Assembly: GCA_031373665.1 (NCBI GenBank)
Contig: JANMMZ010000058.1
Coordinates: 1 to 64,000, forward strand
Reading direction: 5' to 3'
DNA from: M3007 sp031373665
GTDB lineage: Bacteria > Bacteroidota > Bacteroidia > Chitinophagales > Saprospiraceae
DNA length: 64,000 nucleotides
Part shown: positions 27,151 through 37,900 of the stretch, in pieces
Layout: each line of letters begins with the position of its first letter
How positions within the stretch are numbered: the stretch's first letter is position 1
Made by a program: the position numbers and the translations under genes
Notes under the pieces: model-generated
What the model was told of the DNA's origin: nothing
What the model saw: only the letters and a program-made list of their open reading frames with translations
Database searches by the model: none

Positions 27151-29676
27151 ATGAAAAATATCAAAATCAAGGTTGGAGATTACGGGGTAAAGTGTTGGTG
27201 TAGATCTCTTCACTGGGTAGTATTAGTAATCATTCTACAGGCATTCGTTCAGGTATGCGAGGGTCAAGTCTTGAGTACGTACAAAGAAAAGACTGGCCTT
27301 AAGAAAATCAGTACAAGATTGGATGAACTTAATATATCGCCTTTGGAGGATTCCTTGATGAAAGCACTTAAAATACCAGAGATAGCGAAAGACACGGCAG
27401 GTAAATGGGAATTGCATATAGAAAATAATTTCATACAAGACACTGATAGCACCTATTTAGGAGAAGGTTTTTTTTCTGATTATTCGATTTCTAGAAAACT
27501 AAACCTGATGGGGATTCCCTTGCAATTAGAAGGTCATTTGGTATTGCAAAATAGTACGATAAACAAACGGTTTTCGGGATTCAGCATTGGATTTGATGCC
27601 CAAGGATTGACACAACAGTTAAAAGAAAAAGTGATACGAAAAGATATATATAAGAAGGCTAGTGCAATGGGTAAAGGCGGCGATTTGGAAAGTGTTGGAG
27701 CCTCATTAGGTAAAAAAACAGTATATCAAGAACTAGAAAAACTAAAACTAAAAGTTCGGCAGGTAGTAACAGATAGTATAAAGAATACCGAGGAGCGGAT
27801 TTATAAATGGGGCAGGGCCAAAGACATGTTGTTTGACTCATTGGATAAAATGGCCGAGCCGTTGGAAAGGAGTGAAGAGGATACTCTTGGGGCTACTTCG
27901 GACTCTCTGGATCGTGTTGGAAGACTTATGGGGCTGAAAAAAAAGATACAACGTTCTGATTCACTGTTCCAAGTGGCTCAAAAGCGGGTCTCTACTTGGA
28001 AAAATCAGGTATCGGAACTAGAAACTTGGACGACCCAACAAAAAAACACGGTGGACGGCTTAGGAAACTCGGAAGATTTCTTGCTGTACCTCGGTCAAAT
28101 GCCCGAAATTACCAAAACAGCCCCAGCAGGACTGGATACATTGATTGGAAGGCACTTAAACATAGATTCTATATTTAATGTAAAAAAATACAGAACCTAT
28201 GGCGGCAAGGTAGAACAATGGAATGATACCCTTCAAAAGGCTCAGGCTTACCATCAAGAGATGGGCAATTGGTTGGAAGAAAAGCGAAAAACGTGGGACA
28301 GTTTATCTGATCCTGATGTATTAAGAATGCAGGTTAAAGAAAGTAATATTCATTTGAGTCCGCTACAAAAAATGATCTTAGGATTTCAAAAACTGAATAT
28401 CGGAACAGATGTGCTGAATGATTCGCGCCTAACCCTAGCAGCAGTACCGATCAATGGTATCAATACAGCGTGGGCTCTCGGACGCTACCACTGCGCGGTG
28501 GCTATAGGGAAAGAGGCCAGTGCCAATAATAATTTGGCCACTGACTTTGCGAGGAATACCAACCGCATTGGACTGAATAGAAAAGTAGTACACCTAAAGG
28601 CAGGCGTAGGTAGTGAAGAAACCTCTAATATGGCGGTTTCATTTACACATATAAAGGCAGGATGGAGTGACGAATTGGTAGAGAATCCAACCCCAACTAA
28701 AGCCAAAAATATTTTGGTGGGGCTTACGGCAAAACAGTATATCGGAAAGTCGCTTTTTGTGGGAACGCAAATGGTATTGAGCAATACAGATATGATAGGA
28801 GCATCCACAGTAGGCAATTTGTTGGAGTCTGATACGGGAGAACAAATATCGCGCAGTGCTTTGGAGTACCATATAGGTTATCATTCTAAAAAATCAAAGA
28901 GCACCCTAGAAACAGGGTACAGTTATATCGGCGGTGGATATCAGACCCTTGGGAACCCATTTTTAATCACCAATCGAAACGATGCAAGCATCAAACTCAA
29001 ACAAAAACTGCTGAAAGAACGCCTGTCATTGGTAGGCGAATTTCGGATTAATATTAGTAAAAACAATGGTTTTACGCCTGAAACACAGCAAAATCTTTAT
29101 ACTTTGGATGCCTCCTATCGGATCAATAAAAAAGGGGCTCGGGTATGGCTGAAATACCAGCCGATGACTTTTGCTCAAAAAATTGGGGAAACCGCCAACG
29201 CGATACAATTAAACACGGCCATTTTAGGCATACAGGCTGGAGGCAAACTGACCAAGCGTCTCAAATGGAACACGGTATGGCAAGCCATGAATTTTAGACA
29301 AGAGTCGAGTATTGCCGATACCGCCCTCGTCACGGGGCGGGAGTACCTAACGGGTTACCATACGCTGATAGGAGGGAAATGGATGTTGGGCTGCAACCAT
29401 TACGGTGGTTTTGAACGGGGAGAACTTAAAGAAGGACAACTTGGGCTAACAGCCACACTATTTAGAAAGGCTGTCAATATAGAAACAGGACTACAGGTAC
29501 TCAAACGTCCATTCGATCTTGATTTGAGGTATGGTGCCACATGGGGATTCACGGCAAAACTTCGCAAATGGGGCGATATTGGTATTAGAGCCACTTGGCT
29601 ACGACAACTAGGAAACATTAAAACCAATGAAAACAACGGCTTTTATGGAAACAGTACGGTAAGGATGTTTTTCTGA
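27151..29676 (+). CDS. Exported protein with coiled-coil and predicted outer-membrane beta-barrel, first gene of the RHS block
   Basis: 841 residues. An unusually long N-terminal region (basic start, hydrophobic core ~22-36, cleavage near EGQ) should direct export. Residues ~185-420 are charged and helical with coiled-coil spacing (LKEKVIRKDIYKKAS, DSLDRVGRLMGLKKKI). From ~430 to the end the sequence is an alternating polar/apolar series of strands with Tyr/Trp girdles and a C-terminal aromatic (GNSTVRMFF), as in outer-membrane barrels. The family is not recognised. It leads a run of co-directional genes ending in two giant RHS chains, so a role in exporting or anchoring them is an inference. 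It is followed after 35 bases by the next gene. Confidence 0.75.
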   Translation: MKNIKIKVGDYGVKCWCRSLHWVVLVIILQAFVQVCEGQVLSTYKEKTGLKKISTRLDELNISPLEDSLMKALKIPEIAKDTAGKWELHIENNFIQDTDSTYLGEGFFSDYSISRKLNLMGIPLQLEGHLVLQNSTINKRFSGFSIGFDAQGLTQQLKEKVIRKDIYKKASAMGKGGDLESVGASLGKKTVYQELEKLKLKVRQVVTDSIKNTEERIYKWGRAKDMLFDSLDKMAEPLERSEEDTLGATSDSLDRVGRLMGLKKKIQRSDSLFQVAQKRVSTWKNQVSELETWTTQQKNTVDGLGNSEDFLLYLGQMPEITKTAPAGLDTLIGRHLNIDSIFNVKKYRTYGGKVEQWNDTLQKAQAYHQEMGNWLEEKRKTWDSLSDPDVLRMQVKESNIHLSPLQKMILGFQKLNIGTDVLNDSRLTLAAVPINGINTAWALGRYHCAVAIGKEASANNNLATDFARNTNRIGLNRKVVHLKAGVGSEETSNMAVSFTHIKAGWSDELVENPTPTKAKNILVGLTAKQYIGKSLFVGTQMVLSNTDMIGASTVGNLLESDTGEQISRSALEYHIGYHSKKSKSTLETGYSYIGGGYQTLGNPFLITNRNDASIKLKQKLLKERLSLVGEFRINISKNNGFTPETQQNLYTLDASYRINKKGARVWLKYQPMTFAQKIGETANAIQLNTAILGIQAGGKLTKRLKWNTVWQAMNFRQESSIADTALVTGREYLTGYHTLIGGKWMLGCNHYGGFERGELKEGQLGLTATLFRKAVNIETGLQVLKRPFDLDLRYGATWGFTAKLRKWGDIGIRATWLRQLGNIKTNENNGFYGNSTVRMFF

Positions 29677-29711
29677 TCCGTTTATATGAAATATTGAAAA
29701 ACTAATATATT

Positions 29712-30812
29712 ATGATTATTAGACTATTGAGTATTGCCATGCTGCAATACGCAGCATGTATTGCCCTACGGGCACAGGTCATACTGACCCCCATGCCCAG
29801 TCCGGCTGAAGTGTTGCGGTTGGAAGATATTTGGCGGGTGAATCTCACAAATACCGGGACTAGTCCCATCAATGCTACCGTAGTATTGAGCATTAAAGAC
29901 GGCTCTTATAACATGATACTTTCGGCCACAATGGTCAATGTATTGGTAAGGCCTGGTGCGAGTGATTTGCAACAGATAAAATCAGCCGATGCCGAGATCC
30001 AATTTGGATCAACGGCTTCTGCCCACACCCTGAGACGGATAGGATCTTTGCCCTATGGAGAGTATATTATCTGCTATTTTTTGAATGACTCAAAAACCAA
30101 TAGTCTAGTCGGTGAGCATTGTGCTGAAAAGAGCATCCGCCCAATGCTTCCACCAGAACTGTTACAGCCCTACGATGAAGAGGAAATTTATGTGTTAAGA
30201 CCACTGCTCTTATGGAAAGCCCCCTTCCCTGATACCCGCGATCCTATAGACTATGGATTGCAATTGGTAGAGGTAAAGACTGGCCAAGCGGCTTTAGAGG
30301 CCTTGGAAAGGAATCGCCCGCTGGTAAGCACCAGAATTAGGGATCAATTGCAAATGGTTTACCCCGGAGGCGCACCAGACCTAGAGTTGGGAATAACTTA
30401 TGCTTGGCGGATCAATGCTAAAGTAGGAGATTTTCACTTAGGTACTACAGAACCTTGGACATTTAAGGTGGTAGAGGATAAAACCAGACCTCAAAATGAT
30501 AGTTACAGAATCCTGAGTGCGAAGCCCGATGGCAATCTATATATTGCTAAAAAAGGAATCTTGCGGTTTGCCTACCAAAACCGATATGGTTTAGAGAAGT
30601 TGACCTATAGTGTCAAATCACTAAGCGGAGTAAAATCAACGGACGAAGCCTCGAAAGCGCAAACACCCGAAATAAAACTAAGTCTTGGGATGAACAAAAT
30701 TGACCTTGATTTGAGCAAAGGGCTTCCATTAAAGGCAGGAAACAAATATTCACTGTGTATCCATCACGAACATACAAACGATCAATATATTGAATTTATA
30801 TATGAGAACTAA
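29712..30812 (+). CDS. Exported accessory protein of the RHS block
   Basis: 366 residues with a signal peptide (cleavage near LRAQ, residue ~22). The first ~120 residues form an Ig-like domain (IWRVNLTNTGTSPINATVV). The middle has the fn3-like pattern of PLLLWKAPFP, DYGLQLVEVKTGQ and YAWRINAKVG, as in large exported Bacteroidota proteins whose segments combine P-x-L-x-W and Y-x-W-R-V motifs. The C-terminal part is another beta domain. The exact family is uncertain. Its 3' end overlaps the lipoprotein gene by 23 bases, so the two are co-translated. A periplasmic or surface helper for the RHS proteins is an inference from position. Confidence 0.75.
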   Translation: MIIRLLSIAMLQYAACIALRAQVILTPMPSPAEVLRLEDIWRVNLTNTGTSPINATVVLSIKDGSYNMILSATMVNVLVRPGASDLQQIKSADAEIQFGSTASAHTLRRIGSLPYGEYIICYFLNDSKTNSLVGEHCAEKSIRPMLPPELLQPYDEEEIYVLRPLLLWKAPFPDTRDPIDYGLQLVEVKTGQAALEALERNRPLVSTRIRDQLQMVYPGGAPDLELGITYAWRINAKVGDFHLGTTEPWTFKVVEDKTRPQNDSYRILSAKPDGNLYIAKKGILRFAYQNRYGLEKLTYSVKSLSGVKSTDEASKAQTPEIKLSLGMNKIDLDLSKGLPLKAGNKYSLCIHHEHTNDQYIEFIYEN

Positions 30813-31404
30813 CCTATTTACTTTGATAATGCTGGCCTGTGCTGGCCTTGGAGGATGCCTTGGTCAAGATGACTCTATCGAAAATTTGATCGAATACAGC
30901 CAGGAACATCGAACCAGTTTAGAGCAAGCGTATGAAGGCAAAGAACTGCGTTCTACCCTAAAATACTTGCCCCCAGATATGGTTGCTTACAGAGACTACG
31001 AGTTGCTCGGTGACGAAAAAGTATCTTTTGAAGATTACAAAAAAGGCTATCAATCCACTGCTCAATTTGAGTTGAGGCTTTATGATAAAAACATTGCTGG
31101 TATTCAAGAAAGGATCAAGGAACATGAAAGTAATGAGTTTATTGCTAAGTACTACAATTACCAAATGCAGGGAGACCTCAAACTCGTGCAAGGTGGAGAC
31201 ACCTTAGATTGTGTCAATTACCATCCAGTACAATTGGGAGGCAGTACCAATCACTTATTATTCTTATGCGATTTTGATTTGGATCTATCCAAGACCAAGG
31301 GTGATATATCGGTACTTTATTTTGACCGCATATTTGGCCAAGAAATAATGTCCCATCGGTTTGAAACCCAAGTATTGAACCAAGTGCCAACCATCAAAAA
31401 ATAA
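30790..31404 (+). CDS. Lipoprotein of the RHS block
   Basis: 204 residues with lipobox LGGC (Cys19). The mature protein begins with a Gln/Asp-rich helix and then a beta-rich domain (FELRLYDKNIAGIQERIK, KLVQGGDTLDCVNYHPVQ, LLFLCDFDLDLSKTKGDISVLYFDRIFG). Family not recognised. The start lies inside the upstream gene (23-base overlap) and the 2135-aa RHS chain starts 75 bases downstream. The residue after the lipidated Cys is not an obvious inner-membrane retention signal, so outer-membrane placement is plausible. Confidence 0.78.
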   Translation: MNLYMRTNLFTLIMLACAGLGGCLGQDDSIENLIEYSQEHRTSLEQAYEGKELRSTLKYLPPDMVAYRDYELLGDEKVSFEDYKKGYQSTAQFELRLYDKNIAGIQERIKEHESNEFIAKYYNYQMQGDLKLVQGGDTLDCVNYHPVQLGGSTNHLLFLCDFDLDLSKTKGDISVLYFDRIFGQEIMSHRFETQVLNQVPTIKK

Positions 31405-31479
31405 AATAATTAGAAAGGGGCAGTTTGCCGCCATCGCTACCATCTATATTAATTCATACAACTCATAAATTAGTCTCTG

Positions 31480-34400
31480 ATGAAACTAATACCTATACGA
31501 TACACTAGACCGATCGCCAGTTTTATGGTGTTCACGTTACTTTTTCAAGTAGCCTTTCCCGTTTGTTCCTATGCATTGACAAACGGCCCCTCACAACCAG
31601 AGACACAGGGCTTTGAGCCTGCAGGCACCAGTGATCTGGTGGACGTTTTCACAGGCGACTTTAAGTACAATATTCCCTTGCTTGATCTGGATGGTTACCC
31701 CGTCAACCTAGCCTACCAAGCCAATATTGGCATGGAAGACGAGGCTTCTTGGGTGGGTTTGGGCTGGAGTCTAAATCCTGGCGCCATTGACCGCAATGTT
31801 CGAGGCCTTCCCGACGATTTCAAAGGGGACAAGATCACGCGGGATGTAAACATCAGAGACAATATCACCTTTGGGGTAAATGGGGGGTATAGCACCAAAG
31901 TAGCTGGATTCAAACTGGGTAAAATTGCAGCAAATGTTGGAATATTTTACAATAATTATAGAGGCCCTGGTTTTGAATTTGGTTTAGCACCTACCTTTTC
32001 TATAGCCAACCTGAATAAGTCCAAGACCAAAACACTAAAGGCTGGCCCTGATTTGAGTTATAACAGTCAGAGCGGTATTGATATAGGGTTAAGCATGGGT
32101 TTGAGTTCGGAAAGTGGTACCACGACAAAAAAAGGCTCTGATTTAAGCCTTAGTACTGGACTCAACTCAAGAGAGGGAGTGAAATACCTGAACTTTAGTG
32201 GTAGCGCAAGCAAATCAACCGATAAAACAAAAAATTCGGTTGCATTACAAGGTGGGGTGAGTTTCGGCACGCCGACCTACTCGCCCGTTCCGGACTTAGA
32301 ATTTAAGACAAGGTCTATTTCACTCAATGTTGGTTTTGGAGGAGAGGTCTCTCCACTTTTCCCACATGGCAGTGTTGGAGGGTTCTATACGGAGCAATAT
32401 TTGGCTGAACACCACATGAGTCAAGCAGCTTATGGATATTTGCATAGCACCCTTGGCGAATCAGAGAGCGCAGACAATCTTCTGGATTTTAACAAAGAAG
32501 GATTGGCAAGCCCTTATAGTGACAAAATGAAAAAATTGCCCATGTCTTATGGCACCTATGACCTTTATTCCGCTAATGCTCAAGGGTTGTCAGCCCAATT
32601 CCGAGCCTTTAGGGGAGATGTAGGTATATTCAGGGATGCCGCTTCTCAAAATGGTTCGTTGGGTGCTAATATTGGACTAGAACTTGGATCTGGTAATATA
32701 GCACATGCGGGAGGCTCCGTTAATATTCCATGGTCTCAATCAAACGGTGGGGCATGGACGGATAGAAACAACTTTAGAACCAATGCTAAGTTTACTGACC
32801 TAGATGATCAGGGTCTGTATGAACCTGTTGCCTTCAAAGATGCAGGAGAGCCTACAATCGTTGCTAACCAAATTTTTTACAATAGCGTGGGCAACTCCGA
32901 CCCCGCTTATGTAGAACTGACCAAAGTGGCAGCTTCCATTAGTGCAGAAAGCAAATTAAATAAAGAAAGAAATCTACAAGCCGCTGGTAGTGTAGCTGTT
33001 GGTTCTGTGTTGAAAAAGGACAAAAGAGACCGTAAAAATGCCGTGTTTAGTTACCTCAATGGTTATGAGGCAAGCCGATTTGGCCTAGATAAAAGTATTA
33101 GAAGTTATGATGCTTTAAATTCGGACTGTAATACTGTTTTTACCGATACTAAACGAAATTTTAGACCTCGGCATCATATTTCTGAAATCACCGTTACACA
33201 ACCAGGCGGATCTCGTTATGTTTTTGGGATTCCTGTATATAATATCAAGCAAAAAGAAGTGACCATGAACACTTCTGCTACTCCGCCTGGAGGGCAGGAT
33301 GGCCCATTGGCAACGTTCAGCGGTACTGAAAACTCGGTAGATAATTCATCTGGTTTGGATCATTATTACGAGGCAAGGTCAACGCCCCCTTATGCCACTT
33401 CCTATCTTTTGAGTGGGTTGTTGTCTCCAGATTACATTGATTTGACTAAAAATGGTATTTCTGACGACGATATGGGGACTGCTGTCAAGTTTAACTACAC
33501 TAAAAGAGGGCTATATAAATGGCGAACACCCGTAGGGAATAATACAGGCCGTTACAACCCCGGTAATAGGGCAGACCAAATATTGCTACCAAACCAACGC
33601 GACAACAAAGCCAGCTATACCAGTGGTGAGCGGGAACTATGGTACATGCATTCTATAGAATCTAAAAACTACATAGCCCGTTTTTATACCAGTGAGCGCA
33701 GCGATGGTCTTGGGGTTCTTGAGAATGGCGATCTTGATAACGGCACGAATGCCGTAAAATTGCAAAAACTAGATAGAATAGAGTTGTACTCTAGGACTGA
33801 ATTTGTAACCAATGGCTCGAATGCGACACCACTTAAAACCGTACATTTTCAGTATGAAGAACCGAACACTAGCTTGTGTCTTGATGTACAAAATGCCGTG
33901 AATCCTAGCATCACGGGCAAACTCACTTTAAAACGAATCTATTTTACCTACGGAAAGAATGACCGTGGTACTAAAAACGTCTATAAATTTGACTATGTAC
34001 GCACTTCTGGTGCTGGGGTAATGAACTACAACATGGTCAATGTGGATCGGTGGGGTATGTATAAGGAGCAGAAAGCAGGATACCCGCTTAACAATGCATT
34101 TCCCTATTGTTATCAGCCAGATGGAACCATCAGTGGTTCCGAGCTTGATAATTACGCTTCGGCTTGGAACCTCAATAAAATCACCCTACCTACTGGTGCG
34201 GAGATTAGTGTTGACTATGAATCTGACACTTATGCTTATGTCATGAACAAACGGGCTGGGCAGCACCTGTTTATCAAAGGATTTACCAAAGAGGTTAATG
34301 ATGGACTAACAGACGAATTATATTCAATCAATTTTATAGGTGATCCTGATATGCATTACTACATGCATGTAGCACTCCCATCGGCTGTTACTAATTTAGA

Positions 34401-37400
34401 CGATTTCAAAAAACGATATTTAGAAGGCATTGAAAATATCTATTTCAATTGCAGGGTTCAACTTAAAGGGGGGGCCTCCAATAGTGTCGAAAATATAACA
34501 GGATATGCAGACTATGATATCAATAATATAACCTTAAAAGACAATAATACCACAGCAGTCATCAAACTAAATCATGTAGAAGGTGATCGAGGGGTCAATC
34601 TCAATCCTATTGTAAAGGCGGCTTTGCAAACGATGCGGATAGAGTTACCCGCAATAGCGCATCCAAATGCTCCAAGTATGCCTAATGTAACACCACCCAA
34701 TACCAGTGTTAGTGAAATTAGAAAAGCCATTCAAGGCTTGTTTCCAATGATACAAAACATTGGTGATTTAATCCTTGGATTCGATAAAGTAAGGATCAAT
34801 GCGGAGTATGCCCAAGGTATTGATGTCTCCTTTAATGGACCCAAGTCTTCATGGGTACGCCTATGCAATCCCACCTATAACAAGTACGGAGGCGGCAGTC
34901 GGGTGAAGCGGGTTTCCATTACAGACAAATGGGCCGAAATGGAGAGCAATGGACATAGCTCATCCAGTTACAGCACCAATTACGAATATACCACCCAATT
35001 AAATGGGGAAACCATCAGCAGTGGGGTAGCATCTTATGAACCCATATTGGGCAATGATGAAAATCTGTGGAGACAGCCACTGCGCTACTCCAATAAAAAC
35101 CTTGTGCTGGGGCCACGCACTCAAATGTACCAAGAGCTACCCGTGGGAGAAGCCTTGTTCCCTGGACCGACGGTTGGGTACAGTGAGGTAAAAGTAAGTT
35201 CAACGCCTTTGAACGCTGATCCCAACAATAAACGTACTGCTACTGGTTATTCAATCAATAAGTTTTATACCGCCAAAGATTTTCCAACCCGTGCAGAATA
35301 TACAACCCTCCACAACAAAAAGCATAAGCCCAATCCAATCTTGAAGATATTCAAGTTTTTTGCTAAAGCGAGTTTGGGCTTGACACAGGGCTTTGTAGTA
35401 GAAGTCAATGATATGCACGGAAAGCCCAAAACGCAAGAAACCTACAATGAGGCTGGGTCATTGATCGCCTCCACAGAGTACCGATATAGAACAGAAACCA
35501 ATGGCCGTCTGAAAAATGAGGTGGAGGTGATAAAATCAGATAACCAAATAGCATCGGGCGTATTGGGCATAGATATGGATATTTGGGAAGATATGTCACA
35601 AGAAGAAGTGGTGACTTATGGAGCAGGGGTCAATTTTGGGGTAGACGCTGGTGCTTGGGGGCCCATACCAGCCATATTCTTACATGCAATCCCAGTCTTC
35701 CATAAAGATGAATCTATGCTGAGGTCTTCCGTAACCACTAAATTTATCAAGCGGTTTGGGATCTTAGACGAGGTTATAAAAATGCAAAATGGAGCCTCCT
35801 TGGCTTCTAAAAACCTATTGTATGATAGCGAAACTGGGCAGCCGCTCTTGGTAGAAGTACAAAGTGAGTATGATGGTAGCCCCGTATATCAATTTAACTA
35901 TCCAGCACACTGGGCTTATGATGGGATGGGACAAACCTATCAAAACCAAGATGCATTTTTCAAAAACATAACATTGGATGCCCAAGGCAAGTTACTGCCT
36001 CAGGGTGTGGCTGCCATGTTGAGCGATGGAGATGAAATCATTCGGTATAAAAAACTTGGAACCCTAAATTTTTCATCTCCTGAAACCTATCATGTCAACA
36101 AAATTGGGGATGATGCTTTTATCCTAAATCAGGACGGAGGCAAGTTAGTTAGTTCATCTTTTAGCATTAAAGTTAAACGCAGCGGTAGAAGGAATATGGC
36201 CACCGCCTCCGTCGGTTCTTTCCAGTCATTGGTCAATCCTAGATTGCCAGGTGCTAACAGTTTGAGCATAAATGATGCCACTAAGGTATTACAGGCTTCG
36301 GCTGCTACCTATCATAATACCTGGCAAATACCTGCACCTTACAAGCGACTCAATTGTACGTCAGGTTATGATCGGAATGAACTTGATGAAATTTTGTGTA
36401 CTTTGGTCAATACCGATGCTTGGTTCACCACCATAGAGGAGAATAAGACTCTTTGTGACGCGATGGGTGGAATGCCAACCTGTAGTTTTACATTGAATGG
36501 TGCTCCAAGTAATACTATTCCATTCTATACCTTGACGGAGAAGCCTAAATATGGGCTGGTTTACGAATATCAGGCTCAAATAGGCAATTGTGTCTTGACA
36601 CTGGCTATGCCTGATGGGTCACCATTTAATCCCAATGACCTGACCTGTGGCCAATGTGGTGGTGGTGGTGGTGCTTTAAGGTCTGATGGAGATGCGACAC
36701 CAAGTGCTATAGGGTACGGCAATACTTGCCTTCAAGTAGATTTTGACTGCTTGACTTGCAACACCGCACGTTGTACCAATGCGGCCAGTATGAATATTGG
36801 AGACATGTTAAATCCGTATTTTTATGGAATATTTGGGAACTGGCGGCCACAACTCAGTTATGCATACGCACATCCAAATGGTAGAGAAAATAGTGGTACA
36901 CTCAAAGGTCGAGGTTACTTTAGCCAGTTTTCACCATTCTGGTACTGGGATGGCAATGGTAAACTTGTATCTAGTACGGATAAGTGGGTACTGGCCAATA
37001 CTGTGACCAAGTACGACAAAGCAGGCAATCCTATTGAAGAAAAAGATGCTATCAATAACTACGAATCTGCCCTGTTTGGTTTTAAGCACAGTCTGCCGTT
37101 GGCCACATCTTCTAATTGTAAATATACACAAATTGCTTATGACGGATATGAGGACGATGGATTGCCCACCTTGCCAGAGTGCATACGGCCTTGTCATACA
37201 AGTCATTTGTCAAGCGAAATAATGGGAGATGTTTCTCGCAGTACCGTAACAGCCCACACGGGTAAAAACGCGATGCGACTAGCCCAAGAAGCCTCTATTA
37301 CTTATACTGGAGGTTTAGAAAACAATGAATTGGGCGATATCATATCACAAGATGGGAATGGAAATTGGCTACTGGGAGAAAACGGAAGCATTGGGACTTT

Positions 37401-37887
37401 CCAACCTATCAGTGCTACGAATGACCGGAAATATGTGATCAGTGCTTGGGTCTATTCAGCAGATTTCAACTGTGCCACAGACTTAAGAAATGATCCACCA
37501 CAGATGCTGTTTGCTTATAATGATGGGAATGAATTAACCTTATCAGAAGGGGGTAAACCTCGTGGCCCCATCATTGATGGGTGGAGAAAAATTGAAGAAA
37601 TTGTCACAATACCCAGTGGTACGGGAACCTTCTCTTTTAAATTTTTCAACCCGACAAAGCAAATTCATTTAGATGATGTTCGGGTACACCCCTACGATGG
37701 CAGTATGCAAACTTTTGCATACGACCCCATATCACTGCGACTAATGGCTACCTTGGATGAGCGGAATTATGCCACTTTCTATGAATACGACGATGCTGGA
37801 TTACTGGTGCGTACCAAGCGCGAAACAGAAAAAGGCATCATCACCGTCACCGAAAGCCGCTCTTACTTGAAGCCTAACAATCAATAA
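31480..37887 (+). CDS. Giant SpvB-like RHS N-terminal chain (2135 aa)
   Basis: Signal peptide ends near SYA (residue ~32). The N-terminus has the block DVFTGDFKYNIPLLDLDGYP followed by MEDEASWVGLGWSLNPGAI, typical of the large Bacteroidota SpvB/RHS proteins. A Gly/Ser-rich beta segment (~130-330) comes next, then long stretches of beta-strand shell sequence. A jelly-roll-like module (~1930-2080, with YVISAWVYSADFNC and IHLDDVRVHP) precedes a few YD-type repeats (TFAYDPISLRLMATLDERNY, YEYDDAGLLV) at the C-terminus. It ends without a toxin domain, so it should supply half of a shell that the next giant protein completes, like TcB with TcC (inference). The second giant chain follows after a small LolA-like gene. 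Confidence 0.88.
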   Translation: MKLIPIRYTRPIASFMVFTLLFQVAFPVCSYALTNGPSQPETQGFEPAGTSDLVDVFTGDFKYNIPLLDLDGYPVNLAYQANIGMEDEASWVGLGWSLNPGAIDRNVRGLPDDFKGDKITRDVNIRDNITFGVNGGYSTKVAGFKLGKIAANVGIFYNNYRGPGFEFGLAPTFSIANLNKSKTKTLKAGPDLSYNSQSGIDIGLSMGLSSESGTTTKKGSDLSLSTGLNSREGVKYLNFSGSASKSTDKTKNSVALQGGVSFGTPTYSPVPDLEFKTRSISLNVGFGGEVSPLFPHGSVGGFYTEQYLAEHHMSQAAYGYLHSTLGESESADNLLDFNKEGLASPYSDKMKKLPMSYGTYDLYSANAQGLSAQFRAFRGDVGIFRDAASQNGSLGANIGLELGSGNIAHAGGSVNIPWSQSNGGAWTDRNNFRTNAKFTDLDDQGLYEPVAFKDAGEPTIVANQIFYNSVGNSDPAYVELTKVAASISAESKLNKERNLQAAGSVAVGSVLKKDKRDRKNAVFSYLNGYEASRFGLDKSIRSYDALNSDCNTVFTDTKRNFRPRHHISEITVTQPGGSRYVFGIPVYNIKQKEVTMNTSATPPGGQDGPLATFSGTENSVDNSSGLDHYYEARSTPPYATSYLLSGLLSPDYIDLTKNGISDDDMGTAVKFNYTKRGLYKWRTPVGNNTGRYNPGNRADQILLPNQRDNKASYTSGERELWYMHSIESKNYIARFYTSERSDGLGVLENGDLDNGTNAVKLQKLDRIELYSRTEFVTNGSNATPLKTVHFQYEEPNTSLCLDVQNAVNPSITGKLTLKRIYFTYGKNDRGTKNVYKFDYVRTSGAGVMNYNMVNVDRWGMYKEQKAGYPLNNAFPYCYQPDGTISGSELDNYASAWNLNKITLPTGAEISVDYESDTYAYVMNKRAGQHLFIKGFTKEVNDGLTDELYSINFIGDPDMHYYMHVALPSAVTNLDDFKKRYLEGIENIYFNCRVQLKGGASNSVENITGYADYDINNITLKDNNTTAVIKLNHVEGDRGVNLNPIVKAALQTMRIELPAIAHPNAPSMPNVTPPNTSVSEIRKAIQGLFPMIQNIGDLILGFDKVRINAEYAQGIDVSFNGPKSSWVRLCNPTYNKYGGGSRVKRVSITDKWAEMESNGHSSSSYSTNYEYTTQLNGETISSGVASYEPILGNDENLWRQPLRYSNKNLVLGPRTQMYQELPVGEALFPGPTVGYSEVKVSSTPLNADPNNKRTATGYSINKFYTAKDFPTRAEYTTLHNKKHKPNPILKIFKFFAKASLGLTQGFVVEVNDMHGKPKTQETYNEAGSLIASTEYRYRTETNGRLKNEVEVIKSDNQIASGVLGIDMDIWEDMSQEEVVTYGAGVNFGVDAGAWGPIPAIFLHAIPVFHKDESMLRSSVTTKFIKRFGILDEVIKMQNGASLASKNLLYDSETGQPLLVEVQSEYDGSPVYQFNYPAHWAYDGMGQTYQNQDAFFKNITLDAQGKLLPQGVAAMLSDGDEIIRYKKLGTLNFSSPETYHVNKIGDDAFILNQDGGKLVSSSFSIKVKRSGRRNMATASVGSFQSLVNPRLPGANSLSINDATKVLQASAATYHNTWQIPAPYKRLNCTSGYDRNELDEILCTLVNTDAWFTTIEENKTLCDAMGGMPTCSFTLNGAPSNTIPFYTLTEKPKYGLVYEYQAQIGNCVLTLAMPDGSPFNPNDLTCGQCGGGGGALRSDGDATPSAIGYGNTCLQVDFDCLTCNTARCTNAASMNIGDMLNPYFYGIFGNWRPQLSYAYAHPNGRENSGTLKGRGYFSQFSPFWYWDGNGKLVSSTDKWVLANTVTKYDKAGNPIEEKDAINNYESALFGFKHSLPLATSSNCKYTQIAYDGYEDDGLPTLPECIRPCHTSHLSSEIMGDVSRSTVTAHTGKNAMRLAQEASITYTGGLENNELGDIISQDGNGNWLLGENGSIGTFQPISATNDRKYVISAWVYSADFNCATDLRNDPPQMLFAYNDGNELTLSEGGKPRGPIIDGWRKIEEIVTIPSGTGTFSFKFFNPTKQIHLDDVRVHPYDGSMQTFAYDPISLRLMATLDERNYATFYEYDDAGLLVRTKRETEKGIITVTESRSYLKPNNQ

Positions 37888-37900
37888 TAACTTAAACAAC